Source of the DNA: Pseudomonas sp. RIT288
Lineage (GTDB): Bacteria; Pseudomonadota; Gammaproteobacteria; Pseudomonadales; Pseudomonadaceae
Direction: 5' to 3'
Assembly (NCBI RefSeq): GCF_000631985.1
Contig: NZ_JFYN01000014.1
Span: 1 to 64,000 of the forward strand
Length of the DNA stretch: 64,000 nucleotides
Shown here: positions 24,814 to 33,161 of the stretch, piece after piece
How the letters are laid out: each line of letters starts with the position of its first letter
How positions within the stretch are numbered: the stretch's first letter is position 1
Notes under the pieces: generated by a model
What the model was told of the DNA's origin: nothing
Database searches by the model: none
What the model saw: only the letters and a program-made list of their open reading frames with translations
Translations under genes and position numbers: made by a program

Positions 24814-26160
24814 CTAGCGGCGGACTTGTTTCAGGGTTTCCGCAATCAAAAACGCCAGTTCCAGCGACTGGTCGGCGTTCATCCGCGGATCGCAGTGGGT
24901 GTGGTAGCGGTCCGACAGTCCGTCTTCAGTGATCGGCCGCGCGCCACCGATGCACTCGGTGACGTTCTGCCCGGTCATCTCGATGTGAATCCCGCCGGCA
25001 TAAGTGCCTTCGGCTTCGTGCACCTGGAAAAACTGCTTCACTTCGCCAAGGATCTGCGCGAAGTCGCGGGTCTTGTAGCCGCTGCTGGCCTTGATGGTGT
25101 TGCCGTGCATCGGGTCCGAGCTCCACAGCACCTGCTTGCCCTCACGCTGCACCGCGCGGATCAGTGCCGGCAGGTGATCGCAGACCTTGTTCGCACCCAT
25201 GCGCGCGATCAGGTTCAGGCGGCCCGGATCGTTGTCCGGGTTGAGCACGTCGATCAGGCGGATCAGATCATCCGGGTTCATGCTCGGGCCGACTTTCACC
25301 CCGATCGGGTTGTTCACCCCGCGCAGAAATTCGACGTGGGCGCCGTCGAGCTGACGGGTGCGGTCGCCGATCCACAACATGTGCGCCGAGCAATCGTAGT
25401 AATCGTTGGTCAGGCTGTCGCGACGCACGAAGGCTTCTTCGTAGTTCAGCAGCAGCGCTTCGTGGGCGGTGAAGAAACTGGTTTCGCGCAGTTGCGGCGA
25501 ACTGTCCATGCCGCAGGCGCGCATGAACGCCAGGGTCTCATCGATGCGGTCGGCAAGATGGCTGTATTTTTCGGCCAGTGCCGAGTTGGCGATGAAATCC
25601 AGATTCCACTTGTGCACCTGATGCAGGTCGGCAAAACCGCCCTGGGCGAAGGCGCGCAACAGGTTCAGGGTGGCGGTGGACTGGTGATACGACTGCAGCA
25701 GGCGCTCCGGATCCGGCACGCGGCTCTTTTCGTCGAAACCGATACCGTTGACGATGTCGCCGCGGTAGGCGGGCAGGGTCACGCCGTCAATGGTTTCGTC
25801 GTTGGCCGAGCGCGGCTTGGCGAACTGGCCGGCCATGCGCCCGACCTTGACCACCGGGCAACCGGCGGCGAAGGTCATGACGATCGCCATCTGCAGCAAT
25901 ACTTTGAAAGTGTCACGAATCTTCGCTGCAGAGAATTCGGCAAAGCTTTCCGCGCAATCGCCGCCCTGCAGCAGGAACGCCCGACCCTGAGTCACTTCGG
26001 CAAACTGACGGCGCAGCTCGCGCGCTTCGCCGGCAAACACCAGCGGCGGATAGCTGGCCAGGGTCTGCTCGACCTGGCGCAGATGCGCCGCGTCAGGGTA
26101 TTGGGGTTGTTGCTGGATCGGCAGGGCGCGCCAGCTGTCAGGGCTCCAGGGTTGGCTCAT
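24814..26160 (-). CDS. Class II DAHP synthase
   Basis: The protein is 448 aa. It has the plant/Mycobacterium-like class II blocks: LLQGGDCAESF with the metal Cys, VVKVGRMAGQFAKPRS, GDNVNG-type DIVNGIGFDEKSR, VGPSMNPDDL and WSSDPMHGNT. It makes DAHP like the class I enzyme at 10512, but belongs to the unrelated-in-sequence AroA-II group. In pseudomonads, class II enzymes serve primary or phenazine-linked aromatic synthesis. No phenazine genes are nearby, so a primary role is likely. The start is ATG 26160 (MSQPWSPDSWRALP). Confidence 0.93.
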   Translation of the reverse strand: MSQPWSPDSWRALPIQQQPQYPDAAHLRQVEQTLASYPPLVFAGEARELRRQFAEVTQGRAFLLQGGDCAESFAEFSAAKIRDTFKVLLQMAIVMTFAAGCPVVKVGRMAGQFAKPRSANDETIDGVTLPAYRGDIVNGIGFDEKSRVPDPERLLQSYHQSTATLNLLRAFAQGGFADLHQVHKWNLDFIANSALAEKYSHLADRIDETLAFMRACGMDSSPQLRETSFFTAHEALLLNYEEAFVRRDSLTNDYYDCSAHMLWIGDRTRQLDGAHVEFLRGVNNPIGVKVGPSMNPDDLIRLIDVLNPDNDPGRLNLIARMGANKVCDHLPALIRAVQREGKQVLWSSDPMHGNTIKASSGYKTRDFAQILGEVKQFFQVHEAEGTYAGGIHIEMTGQNVTECIGGARPITEDGLSDRYHTHCDPRMNADQSLELAFLIAETLKQVRR

Positions 26161-26313
26161 CACGGTCTCTGATTGGTTCTTCGCAGGGGAAGCCCATGGT
26201 AGCAGCAATTAGTGCGTGACCTGCTCCCGCCCCATCACCGACAATCGCCGCTTTGCCACGGCGCCGGAGCGGTGCCATCGCGTCACCGCGCCCGGTGACC
26301 ATCAGGAGACGAA

Positions 26314-27069
26314 ATGACTGAGGAGCGCGTCGAGCTGTTGCTCGCCGAGGTACAGGATGAGTTCGGCGTGATTCGCGTGCTGGAAGTGGCCGATTACCGC
26401 TTTCTGGAATTTGGCGATGCCATCGAACAGAGTTGCGTGTTCACCGCCGATCCGAGCTGGCTCGAATACGACTACACCCGGGCGATGCTGATTGGCGCGT
26501 TGTGCCATGAGCAACCGGAGAGCGCGCTGTTTCTCGGCCTCGGTGCCGGCACGCTGACCCAGGCCTGCCTCAAGTTCCTGCCGCTGGAAGACGTCGAAGC
26601 CATCGAGCTGCGCCCGGACGTGCCGCGCCTGGCCATCGAGTATCTGGGGCTGGATGACGACCCACGCTTGTACATTCGAGTCGGCGATGCGCTGGAGTTG
26701 CTGCCGACGGCCGAGCCTGCGGATCTGATCTTTGTCGACCTCTACACCGACGTGGGGCCGGGTGTCGGGCATCTGGCCTGGAGTTTTCTCGGCGACTGTC
26801 AGAAGCGCCTGAATCCGGGTGGCTGGCTGGTGATCAACCAGTGGGCCACCGATGATGGCAAGCCGTTGGGTGCAGCGTTGCTGCGCGGGCTCTACCACCG
26901 GCATTACTGGGAGCTGCCGGTGAAAGAGGGCAATGTGATTCTGATTGTGCCGGCAGATCTGGATCAGGTGCTCGACATGCAGGCCCTGACCGCCCGCGCC
27001 GAAGCGCTGGCGCCGCGATTGGGATATTCGTTGCAGTCGTTGATCAACAGTATCCGCCCGGCCACTTGA
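26314..27069 (+). CDS. Spermidine synthase-like methyltransferase-fold protein (251 aa)
   Basis: The Rossmann core has LFLGLGAGTLTQACLK (motif I), VEAIELRPDV (acidic end of strand 2) and DLIFVDLYTD. It resembles polyamine synthases, but it lacks an obvious N-terminal tetramerisation domain and the usual GGGDG sequence. The putrescine pocket is not clear, so the activity is open. AGGAG lies five bases before the ATG. It stands alone. Confidence 0.75.
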   Translation: MTEERVELLLAEVQDEFGVIRVLEVADYRFLEFGDAIEQSCVFTADPSWLEYDYTRAMLIGALCHEQPESALFLGLGAGTLTQACLKFLPLEDVEAIELRPDVPRLAIEYLGLDDDPRLYIRVGDALELLPTAEPADLIFVDLYTDVGPGVGHLAWSFLGDCQKRLNPGGWLVINQWATDDGKPLGAALLRGLYHRHYWELPVKEGNVILIVPADLDQVLDMQALTARAEALAPRLGYSLQSLINSIRPAT

Positions 27070-27103
27070 GTTTTCAGTCAAGGCCTTGTTGGCCGATCCG
27101 GCC

Positions 27104-27172
27104 CTATCGCGAGCAGGCTCACTCCTACATTGGAATGCGTTTTCCCTGTAGGAGTGAGCCTGCTCGCGATAG
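27104..27172. repeat. REPIN-type inverted repeat, family B
   Basis: CTATCGCGAGCAGGCTCACT(CCTACA) (27104-27129) and its exact inverse (27147-27172) form 26-bp arms. It lies between two convergent genes. Confidence 0.9.
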
Positions 27173-27195
27173 AGCCCTGACAGGCGCCATCATTC

Positions 27196-27987
27196 TCAGA
27201 TCCCTTTGAAGACCCCGGGGCGCCGCTCCACCAGCGACCTCACTCCCTCCTTGGCATCTTCACTCCCCAGCAACTTCTTCACCAGCGCCGGCAACCCCTG
27301 TGCCGCCGCCGTCTCACCTTCATACCGCGCCTGCCGCGCCGACATCAGCGTCGCCTGCACCCCCAACGGTGCCTGCCGGGCAATCCGCTCGGCCAGTTTG
27401 ATCGCCCGTGGCAACAGATCCTCGCTGGCCATCACTTCCTGCACCAGGCCCAGGTGCAGCGCATCATGCGCATCGAACTCGTCTCCGGTCAGCAGCCAGC
27501 GCATCGCGTTGCCCCAGCCGGCCACCTGATGAAAGCGTAAAGTCGCGCCACCAAAAGGAAAAATCCCACGCTGCACTTCCATTTGCGCGAAGCGGGTATT
27601 GCTCGCACACAGGTTGATGTCGGCGGCCAGCATCAACTCGATGCCGATGGTCAGGCAGTAGCCTTGCGCGGCAACAATCACCGGTTTACTCACTCGCGGT
27701 CCGACGAAAACACCCCACGGGTCGCAACCACCGGTCGGAACCTGCCAACCTTCGGTGAGGGCAGCGCTGGCATTGAGCAGATCCAGACCGGCGGTAAAGT
27801 GCTCGCCATGCCCGAACACCACCGCGACCCGCGCTTCACTGTCGGCCTCGAACTCACCGTAGGCCAGGCTCAGCTCATTGAGCAGATCAAGGTCGAACGC
27901 GTTGCGTTTGGCGGCTCGGTCAAGGCCGATCAAGTGGACATGACCACGACGTTCACGGCTGACGCGGCCGGGGCAGGGCTGATTCAT
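27196..27987 (-). CDS. Enoyl-CoA hydratase/isomerase (crotonase) family protein
   Basis: The protein is 263 aa from ATG 27987 (MNQPCPGRVSRERRG). The crotonase oxyanion segments are HFTAGLDL near residue 62 and the second Gly region CLTIGIELMLAADI. The acid pair expected of a hydratase is only partly clear: MEVQRGIFPFGGAT carries one Glu. Isomerase or other crotonase chemistry is therefore possible. GAGGA lies six bases upstream. It is divergent from the helicase gene. Confidence 0.85.
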   Translation of the reverse strand: MNQPCPGRVSRERRGHVHLIGLDRAAKRNAFDLDLLNELSLAYGEFEADSEARVAVVFGHGEHFTAGLDLLNASAALTEGWQVPTGGCDPWGVFVGPRVSKPVIVAAQGYCLTIGIELMLAADINLCASNTRFAQMEVQRGIFPFGGATLRFHQVAGWGNAMRWLLTGDEFDAHDALHLGLVQEVMASEDLLPRAIKLAERIARQAPLGVQATLMSARQARYEGETAAAQGLPALVKKLLGSEDAKEGVRSLVERRPGVFKGI

Positions 27988-28410
27988 GGGGAGATCCTCG
28001 GGCGGGAAGGGCGGGTGCAGCGACGGTATGCCGCACATCGGTGAATCGTTTAAGCGTCATCGCCCGCAAGGCCGGGCCTTTGAAAAATAGACCTTCGCAC
28101 GATTATCCGCAAAACCCCGTCAAACAGCGCTGACACACGGATTCAGGCGATAAAAAAAGCTCCCTTTTTGGGCAAAATCCGGTATAGTGCGCGCCGGCCT
28201 TTAACCGGGCCGCGTTTAGGTAGCGCAATTTCCCGAAGTCAGCTTCGGCTGCACGTCCGCATTGCGGGCTCTTCCCGGACGATTCTTTTTTTCATTCATT
28301 CGTTTTCGCAAATCCCCGCCGACAAAGCTGCCAGGGCGACTCTAGAGTCTCAACACGGCATGCGCAGCTTTGGAGCATGGGTCTTTGCGGATGCACTTAG
28401 AGGCAGACCC
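27988..28410 (+). promoter_or_regulatory. Promoter and long 5' leader of the DEAD-box helicase gene
   Basis: TATAGT at 28183-28188 is a good -10 box. From there about 215 bases precede the helicase ATG, including a possible hairpin GGCC-TTTAACC-GGGCC near 28197 and no convincing gene. Long leaders are usual for cold-induced helicase mRNAs, and this one probably controls translation. The -35 box is not clear. Confidence 0.5.
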
Positions 28411-30084
28411 ATGACCCAGGAAACCGGCGGATTCGCCGCTTTTAATCTTAACCCGAATATTCTTGCAGCCGTCGCAGCGACCGGCTACGAAGAGCCTTCG
28501 GCGATTCAGCAGCAATCGATCCCGATCATCATGGCCGGCCAGGACATGATTGGCCAGGCGCAAACCGGTACCGGTAAAACCGCCGCGTTCGCACTGCCTA
28601 TTCTGCACCGCATCGATCCTGCCAAGCGCGAACCGCAAGCCCTGATCCTGGCGCCAACCCGAGAGTTGGCGCTGCAAGTAGCAACCGCTTTTGAAACCTA
28701 CGCCAAGCAAATGCCAGGCGTCACCGTTGTAGCCGTTTACGGCGGCGCGCCGATGGGCCCGCAACTCAAGGCTATCCGTAATGGCGCACAGATTGTTGTC
28801 GCTACCCCGGGCCGTCTGTGTGACCACCTGCGTCGCGACGAGAAAGTCCTGTCGACCGTGAACCACCTGGTTCTCGACGAAGCTGACGAAATGTTGAAAC
28901 TGGGCTTCATGGATGACCTGGAAGTCATCTTCAAGGCTCTGCCAGCGACCCGTCAGACCGTTTTGTTCTCGGCTACCCTGCCGCAGTCGATCCGCGCCAT
29001 TGCCGAACGCCATCTGCGCGATCCGCAACACGTCAAGATCCAGACCAAGACCCAGACCGTTACCGCGATCGAACAGGCTCATCTGTTGGTTCACGCTGAC
29101 CAGAAGACCTCTGCCGTTCTCAGCTTGCTGGAAGTGGAAGACTTCGACGCGCTGATCATGTTCGTGCGCACCAAGCAGGCGACTCTGGATCTGGCCAGCG
29201 CCCTCGACGCCAAAGGCTACAAAGCCGCTGCGCTGAACGGTGACATTGCCCAGAACCAGCGTGAGCGCGTGATCGACTCGCTGAAAGATGGCCGCCTGGA
29301 CATCGTTGTGGCGACCGACGTTGCTGCCCGTGGTCTGGACGTTCCGCGCATCACCCACGTATTCAACGTGGACATGCCGTACGACCCGGAATCCTACGTG
29401 CACCGTATCGGCCGTACCGGCCGTGCCGGCCGCGAAGGTCGTGCGCTGCTGCTGGTGACTCCGCGTGAGCGCCGCATGCTGCAAGTGATCGAGCGTGTCA
29501 CCGGTCAGAAGGTTGCCGAAGTGCGTCTGCCGGACGCTCAGGCTGTTCTCGATGCACGCATCAAGAAACTGACCAACAGCCTGTCGCCGCTGGTCGCTGA
29601 TGCCGAGTCGACTCACGGCGAACTGCTGGATCGCCTGACTGCCGACATCGGTTGCACTCCACGTGCTCTGGCTGCAGCCCTGCTGCGCAAGGCGACCAAC
29701 GGTCAAGCGCTGAACCTGGCTGCGATCGAGAAGGAACGCCCACTGGTGCCGAACAACGCACCGCGTGGCGACCGTCCTGAGCGTTCCGGTGATCGTCCTG
29801 AGCGTGGTGATCGCGAGCGTCGCGCGCCAATGCCTCTGGGCGAAGGTCGTGCCCGTTGCCGTACCGCGCTGGGTGCGCGTGACGGTATCGCCGCCAAGAA
29901 CCTGCTGGGCGCCATCCTCAACGAAGGTGGTCTGGCTCGCGAAGCAATCGGTCGCATCCAGGTGCGTGACAGCTTCAGCCTCGTCGAGCTGCCGGAAGAT
30001 GGTCTGGACAAACTCCTGACCAAGCTGAAGGACACTCGTGTCGCTGGCAAGCAGCTGAAACTGCGTCGCTACCGCGAAGATTGA
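28411..30084 (+). CDS. deaD: DEAD-box ATP-dependent RNA helicase, DeaD/CsdA-like (557 aa)
   Basis: All helicase motifs are present: Q-motif near residue 33, AQTGTGKT (50-57), PTRELA, GG, TPGR, DEAD (156-159), SAT, and HRIGRTGRAGR. A C-terminal RNA-binding DbpA-like domain follows (KNLLGAILNEGGLAREAIGRIQV) after a short basic RPERSGDRPERGDRERR linker. It unwinds structured RNA in ribosome assembly and mRNA decay, notably in the cold. The start is ATG 28411 with AGAGG seven bases upstream. The longer frame from 28168 lies in the leader. Confidence 0.92.
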   Translation: MTQETGGFAAFNLNPNILAAVAATGYEEPSAIQQQSIPIIMAGQDMIGQAQTGTGKTAAFALPILHRIDPAKREPQALILAPTRELALQVATAFETYAKQMPGVTVVAVYGGAPMGPQLKAIRNGAQIVVATPGRLCDHLRRDEKVLSTVNHLVLDEADEMLKLGFMDDLEVIFKALPATRQTVLFSATLPQSIRAIAERHLRDPQHVKIQTKTQTVTAIEQAHLLVHADQKTSAVLSLLEVEDFDALIMFVRTKQATLDLASALDAKGYKAAALNGDIAQNQRERVIDSLKDGRLDIVVATDVAARGLDVPRITHVFNVDMPYDPESYVHRIGRTGRAGREGRALLLVTPRERRMLQVIERVTGQKVAEVRLPDAQAVLDARIKKLTNSLSPLVADAESTHGELLDRLTADIGCTPRALAAALLRKATNGQALNLAAIEKERPLVPNNAPRGDRPERSGDRPERGDRERRAPMPLGEGRARCRTALGARDGIAAKNLLGAILNEGGLAREAIGRIQVRDSFSLVELPEDGLDKLLTKLKDTRVAGKQLKLRRYRED

Positions 30085-30112
30085 TCCGCCCTTGGGCTGA
30101 TTGATCGAACAT

Positions 30113-30144
30113 AAAAAATCCCCGACTGGTTCGGGGATTTTTTT
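30113..30144 (+). terminator. Terminator of the helicase gene
   Basis: AAAAAATCCCCGA (30113-30125) pairs with TCGGGGATTTTTT (30131-30143), followed by T. Confidence 0.92.
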
Positions 30145-30162
30145 TGCTTGTCTTTCAAGATC

Positions 30163-30239
30163 AAAAGATCGCAGCCTGCGGCAGCTCCTACAGGGGGGAA
30201 CGCATTCTGAAATGTAGGAGCTGCCGCAGGCTGCGAACT
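30163..30239. repeat. REPIN-type inverted repeat, family A
   Basis: Arms 30163-30192 and 30213-30239 are of the AGATCGCAGCCTGCGGCAGC(TCCTACA) type. Confidence 0.85.
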
Positions 30240-30257
30240 TTGCTTTTGCTGTTGCGT

Positions 30258-31025
30258 TTATCCGAAACGATAAATATCCATGCCTAATGCACCCATCGTG
30301 AACCCCTGGTGCGCCACACTGAACTCACCCCCGGCACCGCGGGCGAAATACAACGGCAACAAATGCTCATCACTCGGATGGCTGCGCACCGCTTGCGGTG
30401 CCTGCTGACGGTAGTCGTGCAGTGCTGCCTCATCATCGGCCGCAAGCTTGTCGATCATCCAGTCACGGAAGTCCCGTGCCCATGGCTCGACGCTTTCCGG
30501 GCCGGCGTGCCAGTCCAGTTCGCGCAGGTTGTGGGTGATGCTGCCGGAGCCGATCAGCAAAATGCCCTGAGCACGCAGGCTCGCCAACGCACGTCCGACT
30601 CGGGTTTGCAGTGCCGGGCCGCTGCGGCTCGGCAGCGAGACCTGCACCACCGGGATGTCCGCCTGCGGGTACATCAGAGACAGGGGCACCCATACGCCGT
30701 GATCGAACGGTCGTTGTGGATCAAGGCGTGCCGACAGATCAGCAGCATTCAGCAGTTGGGCAACTTCGGCCGCCAGTTGCGGATCGCCCGGTGCCGGATA
30801 TTGCACCTCAAACAGGGCGCGGGGAAAACCGCCGAAGTCGTGCCAGGTTTCTGGGTGCGAGTTGCTGCTGACCAGCAACTCCTGGCTTTCCCAATGCGCG
30901 GAGACAATCACGATGGCTTTCGGCCGCGGCAGTTCGGCAGCCAGACGCGCCAGAGCCGGGCCACTGGCGCCGGGTTCCAGGGCCAGCATCGGTGAGCCGT
31001 GGGAGATAAACAGGCTGGGAAACAT
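30258..31025 (-). CDS. ygiD: DODA-type extradiol aromatic-ring dioxygenase (YgiD-like)
   Basis: The protein is 255 aa of the LigB superfamily. Metal-ligand regions are SHGSPMLALEPG (N-terminal His), HWES, FDHGVWVPLSLMYP and GSGSITHNLREL. It is related to the 4,5-DOPA dioxygenase of E. coli (YgiD) and the plant betalain enzyme. The physiological substrate in Pseudomonas is not known. It faces away from tpm, 104 bp apart. Confidence 0.88.
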   Translation of the reverse strand: MFPSLFISHGSPMLALEPGASGPALARLAAELPRPKAIVIVSAHWESQELLVSSNSHPETWHDFGGFPRALFEVQYPAPGDPQLAAEVAQLLNAADLSARLDPQRPFDHGVWVPLSLMYPQADIPVVQVSLPSRSGPALQTRVGRALASLRAQGILLIGSGSITHNLRELDWHAGPESVEPWARDFRDWMIDKLAADDEAALHDYRQQAPQAVRSHPSDEHLLPLYFARGAGGEFSVAHQGFTMGALGMDIYRFG

Positions 31026-31129
31026 GGAAAGGTTCCTGAGCGGTAAGATGGCCTCATCTTCAGTCAGATCAATGATCTAAATCTAATATAAGTTTTAACG
31101 CCTTTTGATCGAATTTTTTGGGGTGATGC

Positions 31130-31777
31130 ATGCAGCCTGAGTTTTGGCACAAGAAGTGGGAATCCAATCAGATCGGCTTTCATCTGCCTGAGGTGAACCC
31201 CTATCTGCAGCGTCACTGGGCGGTACCGGCAACGGCGCGAGTGCTCGTGCCGTTGTGTGGGAAAAGTCTGGATTTGGCGTGGCTGGCCGGGCGCGGGCAT
31301 CAGGTGCTCGGAGTGGAATTGTCGCAGAAGGCCATTGATGACTTTTTCAGTGAGCAGCAGGTAACGCCGCAGGTCAGCGAGAAGGGGCTGTTTAAGGTTT
31401 ATCGCGCCGATTCCATCGAATTGTGGTGCGGTGATTTCTTCGCCCTGACAGCTGACGATGTAGCGGACTGCGCTGCGTTGTACGACCGGGCAGCGCTGAT
31501 CGCCTTGCCGTCAGCGATGCGTGAGCGCTATGCGGCGCATCTGCAACAAATCCTGCCGCCAATTGTGCGAGGCTTGTTGATTACACTGGATTACGATCAG
31601 ACGCAGATGCCAGGGCCGCCGTTTGCAGTGAGCGATGATGAGGTGCAGCGCTTGCTGGGTGGCGCCTGGCAGGTGCGGATGCTGGATGAGCAGGATGTGC
31701 TGGGGGAGAGCTGGAAGTTTCTGCAGGCGGGGGTGACGCGGTTGGAGGAGCGGGTTTACCGGGTTTCTGGACAGTAG
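31130..31777 (+). CDS. tpm: Thiopurine S-methyltransferase
   Basis: The protein is 215 aa. It begins MQPEFWHKKWESNQIGFH, the TPMT N-terminal hallmark. The SAM motif is RVLVPLCGKSLDLAWLAGRGHQVLGVELS. In bacteria the enzyme methylates selenium and tellurium oxyanion products and thiopurines, and so helps metalloid resistance. Single gene with its own short upstream region. Confidence 0.94.
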   Translation: MQPEFWHKKWESNQIGFHLPEVNPYLQRHWAVPATARVLVPLCGKSLDLAWLAGRGHQVLGVELSQKAIDDFFSEQQVTPQVSEKGLFKVYRADSIELWCGDFFALTADDVADCAALYDRAALIALPSAMRERYAAHLQQILPPIVRGLLITLDYDQTQMPGPPFAVSDDEVQRLLGGAWQVRMLDEQDVLGESWKFLQAGVTRLEERVYRVSGQ

Positions 31778-31792
31778 CAGGCAGTGCCGGCC

Positions 31793-31887
31793 CTATCGCG
31801 AGCAGGCTCACTCCTACAATGATTTGTTGTGAATCGCGAATTGTGTGAGTGCCACAGAACCCTGTAGGAGCGAGCCTGCTCGCGAAG
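31793..31887. repeat. REPIN-type inverted repeat, family B
   Basis: CTATCGCGAGCAGGCTCACT(CCTACA) (31793-31818) faces TGTAGGAGCGAGCCTGCTCG(CGAAG) (31863-31887), with a few mismatches. Confidence 0.85.
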
Positions 31888-31922
31888 AGGTCATCAGCAA
31901 CAACCATTATTCGTATGTATAA

Positions 31923-31950
31923 AAAAGGCCCGCATCACTGCGGGCCTTTT
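31923..31950. terminator. Bidirectional terminator between tpm and htpX
   Basis: AAAAGGCCCGCA (31923-31934) pairs with TGCGGGCCTTTT (31939-31950). A/T runs flank both sides, and the two genes converge on it. Confidence 0.9.
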
Positions 31951-31969
31951 CGTTACTGCGCCAGTCGAA

Positions 31970-32857
31970 TCAACCGCGACGACGCAGCGCGTCGATACGC
32001 TCTTCCAGCGGCGGGTGGCTCATGAACATGCGGGCAAAGCCCTGTTTGATGCCACCGTTGATGCCGAAGGCGTTCAGGGTGTCCGGCATGTGCACCGGCA
32101 GGCCCTGTTCAGCGCGCAGGCGTTGCAGCGCACCGATCATCGCGTTGGTACCCGCCAGACGTGCGCCGGCTTCGTCGGCACGGAATTCGCGCTTGCGCGA
32201 GAACCACATGACGATGGCGCTGGCGAGGATGCCCAGGACTAGTTCGGCGAAGATCGTTGCCACGTAGTAGGCGATGCCCTGGCCTTCTTCGTTCTTGAAA
32301 ATCACCTTGTCGACGAAGTTGCCGATGATCCGGGCGAAAAACATCACGAAGGTGTTCACCACGCCCTGGATCAGCGCCAGGGTGACCATGTCACCGTTGG
32401 CCACGTGACCGATTTCATGGGCCAGAACGGCTTTCACTTCATCCGGCGAAAAGCGCTCGAGCAGGCCCTGGCTGACCGCGACCAGCGCGTCGTTCTTGTT
32501 CCAGCCGGTAGCAAAGGCGTTTGCTTCGTAGGCCGGGAAAATACCGACTTCGGGCATCTTGATCCCGGCTTCGCGGGACAGTTGCTCGACGGTTTGCAGC
32601 AGCCATTGCTCATGCCGGGTACGTGGCTGGCTGATGATCTGGGTGCTGGTGCTCATCTTCGCCATCCACTTGGAGATGAACAGCGAGAACAGCGAACCGG
32701 CGAAACCAAAGACCGCACAGAAAACCAGCAGCTGACTTAGGTTGAGATCAACCCCGTTGGCCGCCATGAACCCGTTGAAGCCAAACAGGCTCAGGGTGAT
32801 GCTGGCTATCAGCACGACCGCCAGGTTAGTGGCCAAAAACAGCAGGATGCGCATCAT
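31970..32857 (-). CDS. htpX: Membrane zinc metalloprotease HtpX
   Basis: The protein is 295 aa. Two N-terminal membrane helices (5-30, 40-60) are followed by a cytoplasmic M48 peptidase domain with His147-Glu148-x-x-His151 (AHEIGH) and the third ligand region FRADEAGA, then two further helices near 160-215. It degrades misfolded membrane proteins together with FtsH. The start is one of two adjacent ATGs (MMRILLFLAT). Confidence 0.95.
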   Translation of the reverse strand: MMRILLFLATNLAVVLIASITLSLFGFNGFMAANGVDLNLSQLLVFCAVFGFAGSLFSLFISKWMAKMSTSTQIISQPRTRHEQWLLQTVEQLSREAGIKMPEVGIFPAYEANAFATGWNKNDALVAVSQGLLERFSPDEVKAVLAHEIGHVANGDMVTLALIQGVVNTFVMFFARIIGNFVDKVIFKNEEGQGIAYYVATIFAELVLGILASAIVMWFSRKREFRADEAGARLAGTNAMIGALQRLRAEQGLPVHMPDTLNAFGINGGIKQGFARMFMSHPPLEERIDALRRRG

Positions 32858-33161
32858 GGTTGTAGAAATCTCCTCAAGCTAAAGATGTAGCGTACTGCGG
32901 GGTATATAAGGTGCGGCACCGGGCGATTCAACCGAGTGACTATTTCAAACTGTGTCCTACAGCGGATTCCAGGGTCTGCAGGTCATTGCTTACGACCGAA
33001 ACCGAAAGGGCTGACAGACAGTCGCCACCCGCCGCCACTACGCCAGAGGCGTGTCAGCCATACGAATCGCAAGTGTAGAAGGCGCAGCGAGGTGGAGAGT
33101 GCAGAAGTGTTGCTGAATCAGACAGTGCGCAACGTTCGGGCCGTTGCGCACCGTTGACCGG
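32858..33161. other. Intergenic region upstream of htpX and downstream of alaA
   Basis: About 300 bp without a supported gene. The htpX promoter is expected within the first 100 bp: a TTATATACCCC stretch on the minus strand at about 32900 could be its -10 area, but I cannot assign a sigma factor. The left part holds the hairpin described separately. Confidence 0.4.
33125..33151 (-). terminator. Possible terminator of alaA
   Basis: GTGCGCAACG (33125-33134) and CGTTGCGCAC (33142-33151) form a perfect 10-bp stem 11 bp after the alaA stop. Only a weak U-rich stretch follows on the minus strand. Confidence 0.55.

Noticed and set aside
24636..24932. 98-aa plus-strand frame over the repeat at 24.7 kb
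   Set aside because: It consists mainly of translated repeat sequence and then runs antisense to the class II DAHP synthase.
24826..26172. 448-aa plus-strand frame opposite the class II DAHP synthase
   Set aside because: Full overlap with a strongly conserved enzyme and no independent signals.
32936..33157. 73-aa plus-strand frame upstream of htpX
   Set aside because: Basic low-complexity product, no ribosome site; it runs across the possible alaA terminator.
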